Of a stretch of 64,000 bases of DNA, positions 17,902-26,487 are shown one piece after another (within the stretch, counting starts at the first letter, position 1; every line of letters begins with the position of its first letter). Origin of the DNA: JAXLXE01 sp046328115 (GTDB taxonomy: Bacteria; Chloroflexota; UBA6077; JACCZL01); the NCBI GenBank assembly GCA_046328115.1, contig JAXLXE010000001.1, forward strand, positions 2,976,001 through 3,040,000, read 5' to 3'. The position numbers were made by a program, and so were the translations under genes. The notes under the pieces were generated by a model. The model was not told where the DNA came from. It saw only the letters and a list, made by a program, of their open reading frames with translations, and did not search any database.

Positions 17902-18741
17902 TCAGGAGGTGCTCACCAGGCAGGCAACGCCAAACGCGGACGGACCGGCGTGTGTGCCAAGCACAATGCCGATCTCCGCCCGGTCCACCGTCCGTCCCGG
18001 CAGCCGCTCCTCCAGCAGTGGCTGGAGCTGATCCAGCACCTCCGGCGCGCCGCCGTGCACCACGCCAACCCGCTCCACGTTGCCCGCGCTCGCCACCACG
18101 TCCACCACGCGCCGCATAGCCACGGCGCGGCTGCGCGGGCGCTCAACGGGGTACACCTGGCCTTCGCGGACCAGCAGCATGGGTTTGAAGTTGAGCAGCG
18201 CGCCGATGAACGCCTGGGCCCTGCCAATCCGCCCGCCTCGCCGCAGGTATTCCATGGTGTCCAGGACGGCGTAGAGGCGCAGGCCGCGGATCATCCGCTG
18301 AAGCTCCGCCTCCACCGCGGCAATCGGCGCCGTCCCTCCTAGCTCGGCGGCGCGGGTTGCCAGCCACCCAAGCCCTAGACCGGTGTTGCTGCTATCGATC
18401 ACGCTGATGCGATCCGGCGCCACGCGGTCGGCCGCGGCCCTTGCCACTCCGTAGGTTCCGCTGAGGCTAGAGGCCAGGTGCACCGAGACCACGTGATCCG
18501 CTGACCCCAGCAGCCGCTCATAGGTCTCCTCGAACTCGCCAGGGGGCGGCGACGCGGTCTGGGGCGCCGTCTGGCGCGTGCCGAGACGCTGATAGAAGGC
18601 GGCTGTCGTCAGATCCACCTTGTCACGGAAAACCTCGCCATCCCAGGTCACAGACAACGGTATGACCTCAATCGCCCAGCGCTCCCGCTCGCCATCGGCA
18701 AAGTCCGCCGTACTGTCCGTGACTACCGCGATCCGCGCCAC
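17902..18741 (-). CDS. fakB: DegV family fatty-acid-binding protein (FakB)
   Basis: 279 residues. N-terminal VVTDSTADF motif, TASPPPGEF segment (cf. TSQPS.GEF), SVHLASSLSGTY and IDSSNTGLGLG form the lipid-binding site of DegV proteins, followed by LDTMEYLRRGGRIG and a FKPML segment. FakB presents a bound fatty acid to FakA for phosphorylation, feeding phospholipid synthesis. It lies two bases after the fakA stop on the same strand, so the pair is almost certainly co-translated. Which fatty acid it prefers cannot be read from the sequence. Confidence 0.92.
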   Translation of the reverse strand: MARIAVVTDSTADFADGERERWAIEVIPLSVTWDGEVFRDKVDLTTAAFYQRLGTRQTAPQTASPPPGEFEETYERLLGSADHVVSVHLASSLSGTYGVARAAADRVAPDRISVIDSSNTGLGLGWLATRAAELGGTAPIAAVEAELQRMIRGLRLYAVLDTMEYLRRGGRIGRAQAFIGALLNFKPMLLVREGQVYPVERPRSRAVAMRRVVDVVASAGNVERVGVVHGGAPEVLDQLQPLLEERLPGRTVDRAEIGIVLGTHAGPSAFGVACLVSTS

Positions 18742-18743
18742 GC

Positions 18744-20387
18744 TTACTCCAACGCCACCAGGTAGGGATAGTGCGGTTGGCCCCCCCGCACCGTCTCAAC
18801 GATGCAGTCAGGATGCTGCTGCTGGACCCTGGCGGCGGCCGCCGCCAGCTCATCATCAGTCACGTCCGCGCCGCCGAACAGCGTGACGATCTGCTCGGGC
18901 AGCGGTCGCGCCGCGGCCAGACCCTCCATCAGCGCCTCGCACAATGAGCCCGCCGCGGACACCAGAACGCCGTCCAGGAGCCCAAGACTCTGGCCCACCC
19001 GGACGGCGACGCCATCCACCTCCGCGTCGCGTGCCGCCCGCGTCACCTCCAGGCAGGAGACGTTCGCGGCTGCCTCCTCCATCCGCCTCACGTTGGACTC
19101 CAGATCATCCTCAAAGCTCAGCGCCATCAGCGCGCTCAGACCGGCCGGCACACTCTCCGTGGGGATCACGCCGATCCGCCTTGGTGACTGCTCCGCGGCC
19201 TGCCTGGCGGCCATCAGAATGTTGCCGTTGTTTGGCAGCAGGATCAGATCCCGGTGGCCAACCCGCGCCACGGCATCCAGAAGATCCCCCACACTCGGGT
19301 TCATGGTCTGGCCGCCGTCCACCACCTCCGCCGCCCCGAGGCTCTTGAACAGCTCGCGGAAGCCACTCCCCGGCGCCACCACGATCACGCCCACACCACC
19401 CACGACCGTCTCGTCACCGGCGGCCGCCGCCTCGTGCTGGGCCTGCATGTTCTCGATCTTGGTGCCGCTCACCCGGCCGCGCTCCGCCGCGAATCGCAGC
19501 ACCGCGTCCGGCTCCTCCACGTGAACATGGACGCGGATCAGGTTACCGTCCGAGACCACGATCACCGACGAGCCCACGGATTCCAGATACGCCCGCACGC
19601 TCTCCGACGGGACAGTGCAGTCCTCGATCAGCAGCTCCGTGCAGTGGCCCAGCTCACCCTCTCCAACGTCGTGGCGGCCCACGAGCAGGGGGCGGACCGG
19701 CCCTGGACCGCTCACGTCCAGCGCTTCGCCCCGCGCCACGCGTGAAAGTGCCTCAAGAAAGAGCCGCAACCCCTCACCGCCGGCATCCACCACGCCGGCT
19801 CGGCGCAGCGTTTCGAGCTGGTTCACCGTGTCTGCCACGGCCCGCCGCGCCGCGGTGTGGGCCCGGTCCAGGACCTGGGTCACCGACTCTTGGCCATCAG
19901 GCCCCGCCTCAACAGACTCCGCCACGCGTCTGGCCACCGTGAGGATCGTGCCCTCAACGGGGGTCGCCACGGCGCGATAGCCGGCCTCGGCAGCACAGCG
20001 AAAACCCCGCTTGAGGTCCGCGGGACTCAGCGTCTCAAGTCCGAGCGCGGCGTCAGCAAAGCCGCGGATGATCTGGGACAGGATCACGCCAGAGTTGCCA
20101 CGGGCGCCCATCAGCGCCCCGCGCGAGACCGCGCGCAGCAACGCATCCACCCGGCCGGTTCCCTCTGTCTGCGCCGCCGCCGCGGCCGCGCGCAGCGTCA
20201 GCGACATGTTCGTCCCCGTGTCGCCGTCCGGAACGGGGAAGACATTCAGCGCGTTGACTGCCTCAGCGTGACGTTCAAGCCAGCCTGCCGCCGACTGTAA
20301 GGCAGACCGTACGTGTGCCGCGGAGATGACCGCCGGCCCACAAGTCGGATGCGCGGCGGCGTCGTGTTCGGACTGCACTCTCATCAC
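18744..20387 (-). CDS. fakA: fatty acid kinase FakA-like protein (DhaL/DAK2 domain)
   Basis: 547 residues. The N-terminal DhaL-type ATP-binding domain carries NVFPVPDGDTGTNMSLTL, whose Asp residues bind Mg-ATP, and GARGNSGVILSQIIRG. A middle domain and a C-terminal DegV-like domain (LILLPNNGNILMAARQA, TESVPAGLSALMAL) complete the FakA architecture. It phosphorylates fatty acids presented by FakB. GTG 20387 and ATG 20384 are adjacent alternatives behind a GGAGGA Shine-Dalgarno. First gene of the operon, with a consensus TATAAT on the minus strand about 95 bases upstream. Confidence 0.93.
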   Translation of the reverse strand: MMRVQSEHDAAAHPTCGPAVISAAHVRSALQSAAGWLERHAEAVNALNVFPVPDGDTGTNMSLTLRAAAAAAQTEGTGRVDALLRAVSRGALMGARGNSGVILSQIIRGFADAALGLETLSPADLKRGFRCAAEAGYRAVATPVEGTILTVARRVAESVEAGPDGQESVTQVLDRAHTAARRAVADTVNQLETLRRAGVVDAGGEGLRLFLEALSRVARGEALDVSGPGPVRPLLVGRHDVGEGELGHCTELLIEDCTVPSESVRAYLESVGSSVIVVSDGNLIRVHVHVEEPDAVLRFAAERGRVSGTKIENMQAQHEAAAAGDETVVGGVGVIVVAPGSGFRELFKSLGAAEVVDGGQTMNPSVGDLLDAVARVGHRDLILLPNNGNILMAARQAAEQSPRRIGVIPTESVPAGLSALMALSFEDDLESNVRRMEEAAANVSCLEVTRAARDAEVDGVAVRVGQSLGLLDGVLVSAAGSLCEALMEGLAAARPLPEQIVTLFGGADVTDDELAAAAARVQQQHPDCIVETVRGGQPHYPYLVALE

Positions 20388-20481
20388 GAGGGGATCCTCC
20401 GCCGCCCGGCGGAGACAACACGGAGCTTAGACACGAGAGCCGCGTAGCCCGCCCCCACGAAGCCATGCTACACTTGGCCCA

Positions 20482-20487
20482 ATTATA
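20482..20487 (-). promoter_or_regulatory. putative -10 element (TATAAT) of the fakA operon
   Basis: A perfect TATAAT on the minus strand in the divergent fakA/rpmB gap, about 95 bases before the fakA start. No good -35 at the expected spacing. A TACACT on the plus strand at 20469-20474 might serve rpmB. Confidence 0.4.
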
Positions 20488-20612
20488 GACGGTTGTGCCG
20501 GGGCCTCCGGCTTCTCTCGAGGCCGCCTCGCAAGCACGACGCTACGCCGACTCCCGCGCGCCAACAACACGACCTTGGGCAGCGCGCGCAATTTTCGTTG
20601 ACGAGGACTGGC

Positions 20613-20807
20613 ATGAGGGGCAAGTGTGACATCTGTGGCAAGGCCGTGGCGTTTGGCCACAACGTCAGCCACTCCAACCGGAAGACCAACCGCATGTGGC
20701 GGCCAAACGTTCAGAAGGCCGTGGTGATCCTGGCCGGCGCTCCGGTGAAGGTCCACGCCTGCACCCGCTGCATCCGGACCAATCGGAAGCACACGGCCGT
20801 CAGCTAG
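20613..20807 (+). CDS. rpmB: 50S ribosomal protein L28
   Basis: 64 residues from ATG 20613, with GAGGA six bases upstream. The sequence starts MRGKCDICGKAVAFGHNVSH and includes NRKTNRMWRPNVQKA, typical of L28, and keeps the zinc-type cysteines CDIC near the start and CTRC near the end. It is basic and ribosomal. An upstream in-frame extension to 20493 is not part of the family. The TAG stop lies within a palindromic CTAG shared with the stop of the convergent neighbour. Placement beside fakA-fakB is a common bacterial gene order. Confidence 0.96.
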   Translation: MRGKCDICGKAVAFGHNVSHSNRKTNRMWRPNVQKAVVILAGAPVKVHACTRCIRTNRKHTAVS

Positions 20808-22870
20808 ACGCCCAGCCGGTCCAACTGCGCGGCCAGGGCCGCGCCGCCGCTGACGGGCGCCTGGCACACGTAGCCCTCGCATACGTACGCCACGGGTCGC
20901 TCGAGACCGCGCGCCCGCCCTTCGAGCAACGGCGTCCCGGCCGCCGATCCATCGGCCGCGACCCCCGCCACCACCTTGCGCGGCAGAAACCTCTGGAACG
21001 CCGCGGCGATAAGCTCCCCGGTCTCGGGCTCAACAGAGCCTCCCACGATCGCGATCTCCGCGACCGGCCCCAGGTGCGTGTCCAGCGCGCAGAGCAGACG
21101 ACCAAAACTGGCGGGATGGCGCGCGGCGATGGGGGCCAGTGCTCTGAGCACGCCCTCAGCCGCGACTCGGTAGCGGACCTCGCCCGTCTGGAGCGCCAGG
21201 CGCAGCAACGCCTCCGCCGCGACCGCGCTTCCGCTCGGCGTAGCGTTATCAAAGATATCCTTGGGGCGCGTGATCAGCCGCTCATGGTCCCGGCCGGTGT
21301 CGTAGAACGCGCCGCCCCGCTCGTCCGAGAACTGCTCCAGCAGCACGTCCGCCACGGACCGGGCCTCCTCCAGCCAGCGTGGCAAGAACGTCGCCTCGTA
21401 CACGCTGATCAACGCGTCCACCGTGTTCGCGTAGTCCTCCAGGTAGCCGTTCAGCCTGGCCTCACCGTCCTTCCAGGTGCGGAGCAGTCGGGTGCCCACG
21501 CGTAGCTCGCGCAGCACGAAGTCCACGTTCTTCACCGCTACGTCTATCCAGTCAGCGCGGTCCAGGGCGCGTCCGGCCTCCGCGAACGCACGGCACATCA
21601 TCCCATTCCAGGCCGTCAGCACCTTCTCATCGCGCCCCGGGTGGACCCGGCCCTCGCGCGCCTCAAACAGCGCTCGGCGGCACCGCTCCAGCGTCGCCTG
21701 CACCTGCTCGATGGGCATCCCGCGATCGGCGGCCAGCCACTCCGGCTCCGATACCACGTGTAGGATGCTGTGGCCCTCGAAGTTCCCGGACGGCGTCACG
21801 TCAAACGCCGCGCCGAATAGCGCGGCATCCTCGGCTCCCAGCGCGGCCTCGGTCTCGGCAGGGCTCCAGACGAAGAAGCGCCCCTCCTCTCCCTCACTAT
21901 CCGCGTCCTGGGTGGAGAAGAAGCCGCCAGACGGGTGGGTCATCTCCCGTCGGACGTACTCCAGCGTCTCCTCAACAACCCGGCGAAAAAGCGGTTCTCG
22001 CGTGACCAGGTACGCGTGCAGGTAGACCCTGGCCAGCAGCGCGTTGTCGTACAGCATCTTCTCAAAGTGGGGTACCAGCCAGAGGTGATCCACCGAGTAG
22101 CGGTGGAAGCCACCGCCAAGCTGATCGTAGATGCCGCCCCCCGCCATCTTGCGGAGGGTGAGCGCGACGATGTCCAGCACCTCCGCGTTGCCCGAGCGCG
22201 CGTATGCCCTGAGCAGATACTCCAGCGACATCGCCTGCGGGAATTTGGGCGCGCCAGCCAGCCCTCCCTCCACGCGGTCAAAGCTGGGCAGCAGATTCGC
22301 CGGCACCTGCTCCAGCAATGTCAGCGTCAGATCACCGCTAGACGGAGGCACGATCTCGCGTCGCAGCAGCTCCGCGATCCGGTCTGCCTGGGTGTCCACC
22401 TCCGCTCGCCGAGACCGGTACGCCTCCGCGATGCTCAACAGCACCCGGGGAAATCCGGGCATGTGCCCCCGGTCCTCCGGCGGGAAATAGGTGCCCCCGT
22501 AAAACGGGACCCGTTGCGGCGTGAGAAACACCGTCATGGGCCAGCCACCATGGTTCGTCAGCGCCTGAACCGCGGTCATGTAGATGGAGTCCAGGTCCGG
22601 CCGCTCCTCGCGATCCACCTTGATGTTGACGAAGAGCTGGTTCATCAGGGCGGCGATCTCGGGGTTCTCGAACGACTCGTGCTCCATCACGTGGCACCAG
22701 TGGCACGCCGAGTAGCCAATGGAGAGCAGGATGGGCCGATCCTCAGCCTCCGCGCGGGCCAGGGCCTCCTCGCCCCACGGGTACCAGTCCACGGGGTTGT
22801 TGGCGTGTTGCAGCAGGTAGGGGCTCGTTTCCTGGGCCAGTCTGTTGGGCAATCGTCCCTCCCCGGGCAT
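20804..22870 (-). CDS. thioredoxin-like SPATA20/YyaL family protein (DUF255)
   Basis: 688 residues. The N-terminus has the family hallmark NRLAQETSPYLLQHANNPVDW, then a thioredoxin-like domain with SIGYSACHWCHVM, a CxxC-type active site (C-H-W-C), and WPMTVFLTP with the cis-Pro. An (alpha/alpha) barrel of N-acyl-glucosamine epimerase type follows (GGIYDQLGGGFHRYSVD, PHFEKMLYDNALL, GVTPSGNFEGHS-like segments). The function of the family is unresolved; a redox or sugar-processing role is often suggested. Convergent with rpmB, sharing a CTAG. Start ATG 22870 has no strong Shine-Dalgarno. Confidence 0.92.
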   Translation of the reverse strand: MPGEGRLPNRLAQETSPYLLQHANNPVDWYPWGEEALARAEAEDRPILLSIGYSACHWCHVMEHESFENPEIAALMNQLFVNIKVDREERPDLDSIYMTAVQALTNHGGWPMTVFLTPQRVPFYGGTYFPPEDRGHMPGFPRVLLSIAEAYRSRRAEVDTQADRIAELLRREIVPPSSGDLTLTLLEQVPANLLPSFDRVEGGLAGAPKFPQAMSLEYLLRAYARSGNAEVLDIVALTLRKMAGGGIYDQLGGGFHRYSVDHLWLVPHFEKMLYDNALLARVYLHAYLVTREPLFRRVVEETLEYVRREMTHPSGGFFSTQDADSEGEEGRFFVWSPAETEAALGAEDAALFGAAFDVTPSGNFEGHSILHVVSEPEWLAADRGMPIEQVQATLERCRRALFEAREGRVHPGRDEKVLTAWNGMMCRAFAEAGRALDRADWIDVAVKNVDFVLRELRVGTRLLRTWKDGEARLNGYLEDYANTVDALISVYEATFLPRWLEEARSVADVLLEQFSDERGGAFYDTGRDHERLITRPKDIFDNATPSGSAVAAEALLRLALQTGEVRYRVAAEGVLRALAPIAARHPASFGRLLCALDTHLGPVAEIAIVGGSVEPETGELIAAAFQRFLPRKVVAGVAADGSAAGTPLLEGRARGLERPVAYVCEGYVCQAPVSGGAALAAQLDRLGV

Positions 22871-23163
22871 TCTGCGGGGCGTTCACCACGCGGTGCAACG
22901 CCCAGAGTGCCTCCGGATGGCATCATGTTTCCATCGTCCGCCAACACGCCTCCGCCACCACCCACACGGGCAGCGCACCCAGATGGAGCCGCCTGGCCGC
23001 GGTCGCCGGCCTCATCGCGCTCACCCTGGCCCCGCGCCTGCTCTGGCTTGACTCCTATCCCCCCGGCCTGTTCTTTGACCCCGCCGGCGAGGGGCTTGAC
23101 GCCGCACGCATCCTCGACGGTGCCCGCCCGGCCTTCCTGTCCGGCAACAACGGACGGGAGCCA

Positions 23164-24894
23164 TTGCTCAACTATGCGATGGCCGCCGTATTCAGCTTCA
23201 CGGGCCCAACCGTAGTAGGATTGCGGCTCACCGTCGCGCTGTTGGGAATCGCCGGCGTCGCCGCCTGCTATGCATGGGCGCGGCCGTGGTACGGACCCAG
23301 GGTAGCGCTCATCGCTGCCGCGCTCATGGCCGGCTCTGCCTGGCACATCTTCCTGAGCCGGTTCGGCGTTCGGGCCATCCTCCTGCCCATTTTCGAGCCG
23401 CTCCTCTGCCTGGCGCTCTGGCACGCGATCACGCGGCGCTCGTGGACCGCGTTCCTGGCGTTGGGGCTGCTCGGCGGTCTGTCCGCCTACACCTACCTTC
23501 CGATCCGCCTGTTTCCCGCGGTCCTGGTGGTCTGTGCCGCCGTGGCCCTGCGGCGAACCGGCGGAGTCGACCGGCACGCGGCTGCGAGCTTCGCGGCCGC
23601 CGGCGCGATCGCGCTCCTGGTCGTGGCGCCGCTCACCGTCCACTTCATCCAGAATCCGGCGGACCTGAACCAGCGGGTTGGCCAGGTATCGCTGCTCTCG
23701 GGTCGGGACGCGGCGTGGGACGTGACCGTCAGCACCCTGAGAACACTGGGTATGTTCACGTGGCGTGGGGACGAGTTTCCGTTCACCAACGTGCCTGGCC
23801 GCCCGGTCTTCGACCCGCTGCTGTCCGTGTTCACCCTCCTGGGGCTCGCTGTCTGCATCATTCGGGCACGGCGGGGGCCGTACCTCGTGCTCCTCATCTG
23901 GCTGACCATCATGGTGATTCCCGGTGTGCTCACCGTTGGCGCGCCCAACTCGCAACGAACGGCCGGCCTGATGCCAGCGATCTACCTGCTACCCGCGCTG
24001 GGCATTAGCACGGCCACGGCCTGGCTCATCCGGCGGGCGCGCGGCCGTGCCGCGGGACTCGTGCCAATCGCTCGCCTGCTGCCTGCAATCGCCATCGCCG
24101 TCGGGAGTGCACTGGCGGTCAAGGCGTATTTCTGGGACCTCACCCTGGAGCCGCGCATCATGGAGTGGTACGAGACGGAGGTGGTGGCGCTAGCTCACCA
24201 CGCGCGCGCGCTGCCCCCGGACACGCCGGTCTTCGGCGTGTTCGGAGACCTGCCGGATGTCGCGCGCAACGAGCTCACCCACAACACCCTGGACTTTGTC
24301 AGCGGCAGGCGCATCCCCGCCTACGGGCCAGAGCTGATTCCCCTGCCGGCCGCCCGCGGCAAACCCGCCATCTACCTCTCCACCGCGGGATTCGAAGTCC
24401 CCTGGGAGAGCATCCTCCAGGGCGTCCAGCGCACCACGGTGCCCGACCCCGTTGGCGGTCGCCTGGCGTTCATGATCCAGGGCGCCGCGCCGCCTGAGAG
24501 CGCCGTTCCGCTCGCCCGCTGGTCCAACGGTCTCACGCTCCGTCGCGCGACGCTGGGCCAGACAACGGACGGGAAGAACGCCCTGGTCCTGGTCTTCGAC
24601 CCGGCAGACCGCCCCATCAATGGACGGCTCCACGTCTCAATAGTTGACGCGACCGGCCGGGAGCGCGATCTGACTCGCTACTCCATGCGCGGCGCGCACT
24701 GTCCTCCTGGGCAATGCCCCGGTGTGGCGGCGCTGGCCCGCATCGCGACCGTACCGTCCCTGGCCCGCTCCGCCCCGCCGCCGTACACCGCCCGCCTGTC
24801 ATTTGTGGCAGAGGACGGTGCAACCGTGGACGCCATAGATGACCACGGGCAACGGGTGGACCAGTGGCTGCGAGCGCTGCAGTGGGGTACGTGA
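23164..24894 (+). CDS. GT39/ArnT-like membrane glycosyltransferase, N-terminus unresolved
   Basis: 576 residues from TTG 23164, but coding sequence clearly begins earlier: the same frame is open back beyond 22920 with strongly GC-biased third positions and encodes a first membrane helix (AAVAGLIALTLAPRLLWL) and an acidic motif region (FFDPAGEGLDA) before a loop typical of GT-C enzymes. About nine further helices follow, then a periplasmic C-terminal domain from about 23950-24200 onward. No ATG, GTG or TTG exists in frame between 22870 and 23164. It would transfer a sugar from a polyprenyl carrier outside the membrane; acceptor unknown. The stop overlaps the next gene's probable start (GTGA). 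Confidence 0.75.
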   Translation: MLNYAMAAVFSFTGPTVVGLRLTVALLGIAGVAACYAWARPWYGPRVALIAAALMAGSAWHIFLSRFGVRAILLPIFEPLLCLALWHAITRRSWTAFLALGLLGGLSAYTYLPIRLFPAVLVVCAAVALRRTGGVDRHAAASFAAAGAIALLVVAPLTVHFIQNPADLNQRVGQVSLLSGRDAAWDVTVSTLRTLGMFTWRGDEFPFTNVPGRPVFDPLLSVFTLLGLAVCIIRARRGPYLVLLIWLTIMVIPGVLTVGAPNSQRTAGLMPAIYLLPALGISTATAWLIRRARGRAAGLVPIARLLPAIAIAVGSALAVKAYFWDLTLEPRIMEWYETEVVALAHHARALPPDTPVFGVFGDLPDVARNELTHNTLDFVSGRRIPAYGPELIPLPAARGKPAIYLSTAGFEVPWESILQGVQRTTVPDPVGGRLAFMIQGAAPPESAVPLARWSNGLTLRRATLGQTTDGKNALVLVFDPADRPINGRLHVSIVDATGRERDLTRYSMRGAHCPPGQCPGVAALARIATVPSLARSAPPPYTARLSFVAEDGATVDAIDDHGQRVDQWLRALQWGT

Positions 24895-26480
24895 TCTTGC
24901 GATCGACGTTGGGCACGTTCTTGTTCACGACGCTCCTGGCGCTCGCGGTGTCGGTGCCCGCGGCCGCTGACGTCGCCCTGCTGGGTCCTGACCAGATCGA
25001 ATACCTGGACGTAGCGCGGAGCCTCATCCGGGGCGACGGGTACACCCTCCGCGTCAAGGCGTTCCACACGGGTGGCACGGACGTGGTCCACAGCGGCCTG
25101 CGGGAACGGCCGCCCCTGCTGCCGCTCATCGCCGCGGCATTCATGGCCGCCGGACTTGGCCCGATCGCCGTGCAGGTGTTCAACGCCGTCGTCGCTTCCA
25201 GCGCCGCTGGACTGATGGCGGCGATCGGCGCCCGCCTGTTCGGGCCGGCGGTGGGCCTGGCCAGCGGCGTCCTGGTCGCCGTCAACCCCGTGTTTGCGGA
25301 GCGCACGCTGCCGGTGATGACTGAGGCAATGGCGCTCTGTCTCATCGCCGCCAGCGTCTGGGCCGTGCTGGTGCCCCCACCCACCGCCGCGTGGTCAGCG
25401 CTGGGTGGCGTGCTGGCCGGACTCGGATACGTCACCCGGCCAACTCAGCTCTCAGCACTGGCCGGAACGGCCCTGGGGTTGGTGGTCCCTCCGAGAGGCC
25501 AGTCCATCCGCGCCACGTGGCTCCTGGCCGGAGCCGTGCTGATCATCGCGCCACTCTCAATCGCCTCATGGGCCTGGCAGGGACGATGGTCGTATTCAGG
25601 GCAGGATTATCTCTTCGCCGTCTTCTACGACTCAGATGTGATGTGGGATGGCTACGCCCGGCCGGTACCCACCGCGGCCGAGTTCATCCGCGAGAACTGG
25701 GCCCACCTCCCGGGCGCGATCGGCGCCCGCGCCATGGAGTACAGCACGTGGCTGCTCGGCAGCCGCGAGCTCTTGCTGCCGCTCGTGCCCGGGGTCATCG
25801 CGTCCCTCGCCGCGGTCTGCGGCGGGCGGTCCGCGGCCGGCAGCAGCGTGTTGCTGGTGACGGCCGGCGCCAGCTTCGCTGGCTACGTCATGATCTGGTC
25901 AGTCACGGCGGAGCGCTACCTGCTTCCCACGCTCATGCTCCTCACACCCCTGGGAGTGGCCGGCTGGCGCAGCCTGACGAACGCGCTCCCCATCAGCTCG
26001 GCTGCTCGCACCACCGTCTTCGTCGCGCTGATGGCGGCCATTGTGGCGCTCTGGGCCCCGCGCACCGTGGATCGCCTCCGCGGCCGCTACGTCGATGACG
26101 GTCAGCTGGTAGGCGTCCGAGAAGACTACGGACTCCGCTGGACCGGCTCCCCCTCTTGGGTGAACGATGAGGACATTGCAACGCTCATCGAGTGGATTCG
26201 TCGCGAGACCGACTCCGCCGCCGTCGTGGCCAGCGTGGAGCCGTGGCCCATCACCTATTTCGCGGATCGGCCCAGCACGCTCCTGCCCCGACGCCTCACG
26301 GCGGAACAGCTCGCCTCCTTCATCTCCGACTACCGTGTGGCACTGCTCATCCTGGACCCACGGGACCGCCAGCGGCGTAGCTACCGGACAGATCTGGAGC
26401 GCATGGCGACCCAGGGCGTCACAACCACAACTGTTGGCCGCTACACGGTGTTCTACGTGCGCCCGCTCTGGCAGCGCTGA
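24891..26480 (+). CDS. GT39-like membrane glycosyltransferase
   Basis: 529 residues from GTG 24891, whose GTGA overlaps the previous stop; GTG 24882 and GTG 24864 are in-frame alternatives. It begins with a membrane helix (TLGTFLFTTLLALAVSVPA), then DQIEYLDVARSLIRGDGY, an acidic GT-C catalytic-loop region with DxxEYL spacing, then about ten helices (RERPPLLPLIAAAF, PVMTEAMALCLIAAS, SALGGVLAGLGYVTRPT). A soluble periplasmic domain ends the protein. Same general fold as its upstream partner; the two probably act in one envelope glycosylation pathway. Ends seven bases from a convergent SGNH hydrolase gene. Confidence 0.82.
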   Translation: MILRSTLGTFLFTTLLALAVSVPAAADVALLGPDQIEYLDVARSLIRGDGYTLRVKAFHTGGTDVVHSGLRERPPLLPLIAAAFMAAGLGPIAVQVFNAVVASSAAGLMAAIGARLFGPAVGLASGVLVAVNPVFAERTLPVMTEAMALCLIAASVWAVLVPPPTAAWSALGGVLAGLGYVTRPTQLSALAGTALGLVVPPRGQSIRATWLLAGAVLIIAPLSIASWAWQGRWSYSGQDYLFAVFYDSDVMWDGYARPVPTAAEFIRENWAHLPGAIGARAMEYSTWLLGSRELLLPLVPGVIASLAAVCGGRSAAGSSVLLVTAGASFAGYVMIWSVTAERYLLPTLMLLTPLGVAGWRSLTNALPISSAARTTVFVALMAAIVALWAPRTVDRLRGRYVDDGQLVGVREDYGLRWTGSPSWVNDEDIATLIEWIRRETDSAAVVASVEPWPITYFADRPSTLLPRRLTAEQLASFISDYRVALLILDPRDRQRRSYRTDLERMATQGVTTTTVGRYTVFYVRPLWQR

Positions 26481-26487
26481 CCGACCG

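Noticed and set aside
20493..20612. Upstream extension of rpmB
   Set aside because: L28 begins at MRGKCD with a proper Shine-Dalgarno; the extension is basic low-complexity and crosses the promoter region.
22687..23955. 422-residue ORF on the minus strand
   Set aside because: Arg/Glu/Gly-rich antisense shadow of the SPATA20-like start and the GT39 gene, no domain, and codon bias favours the plus strand.
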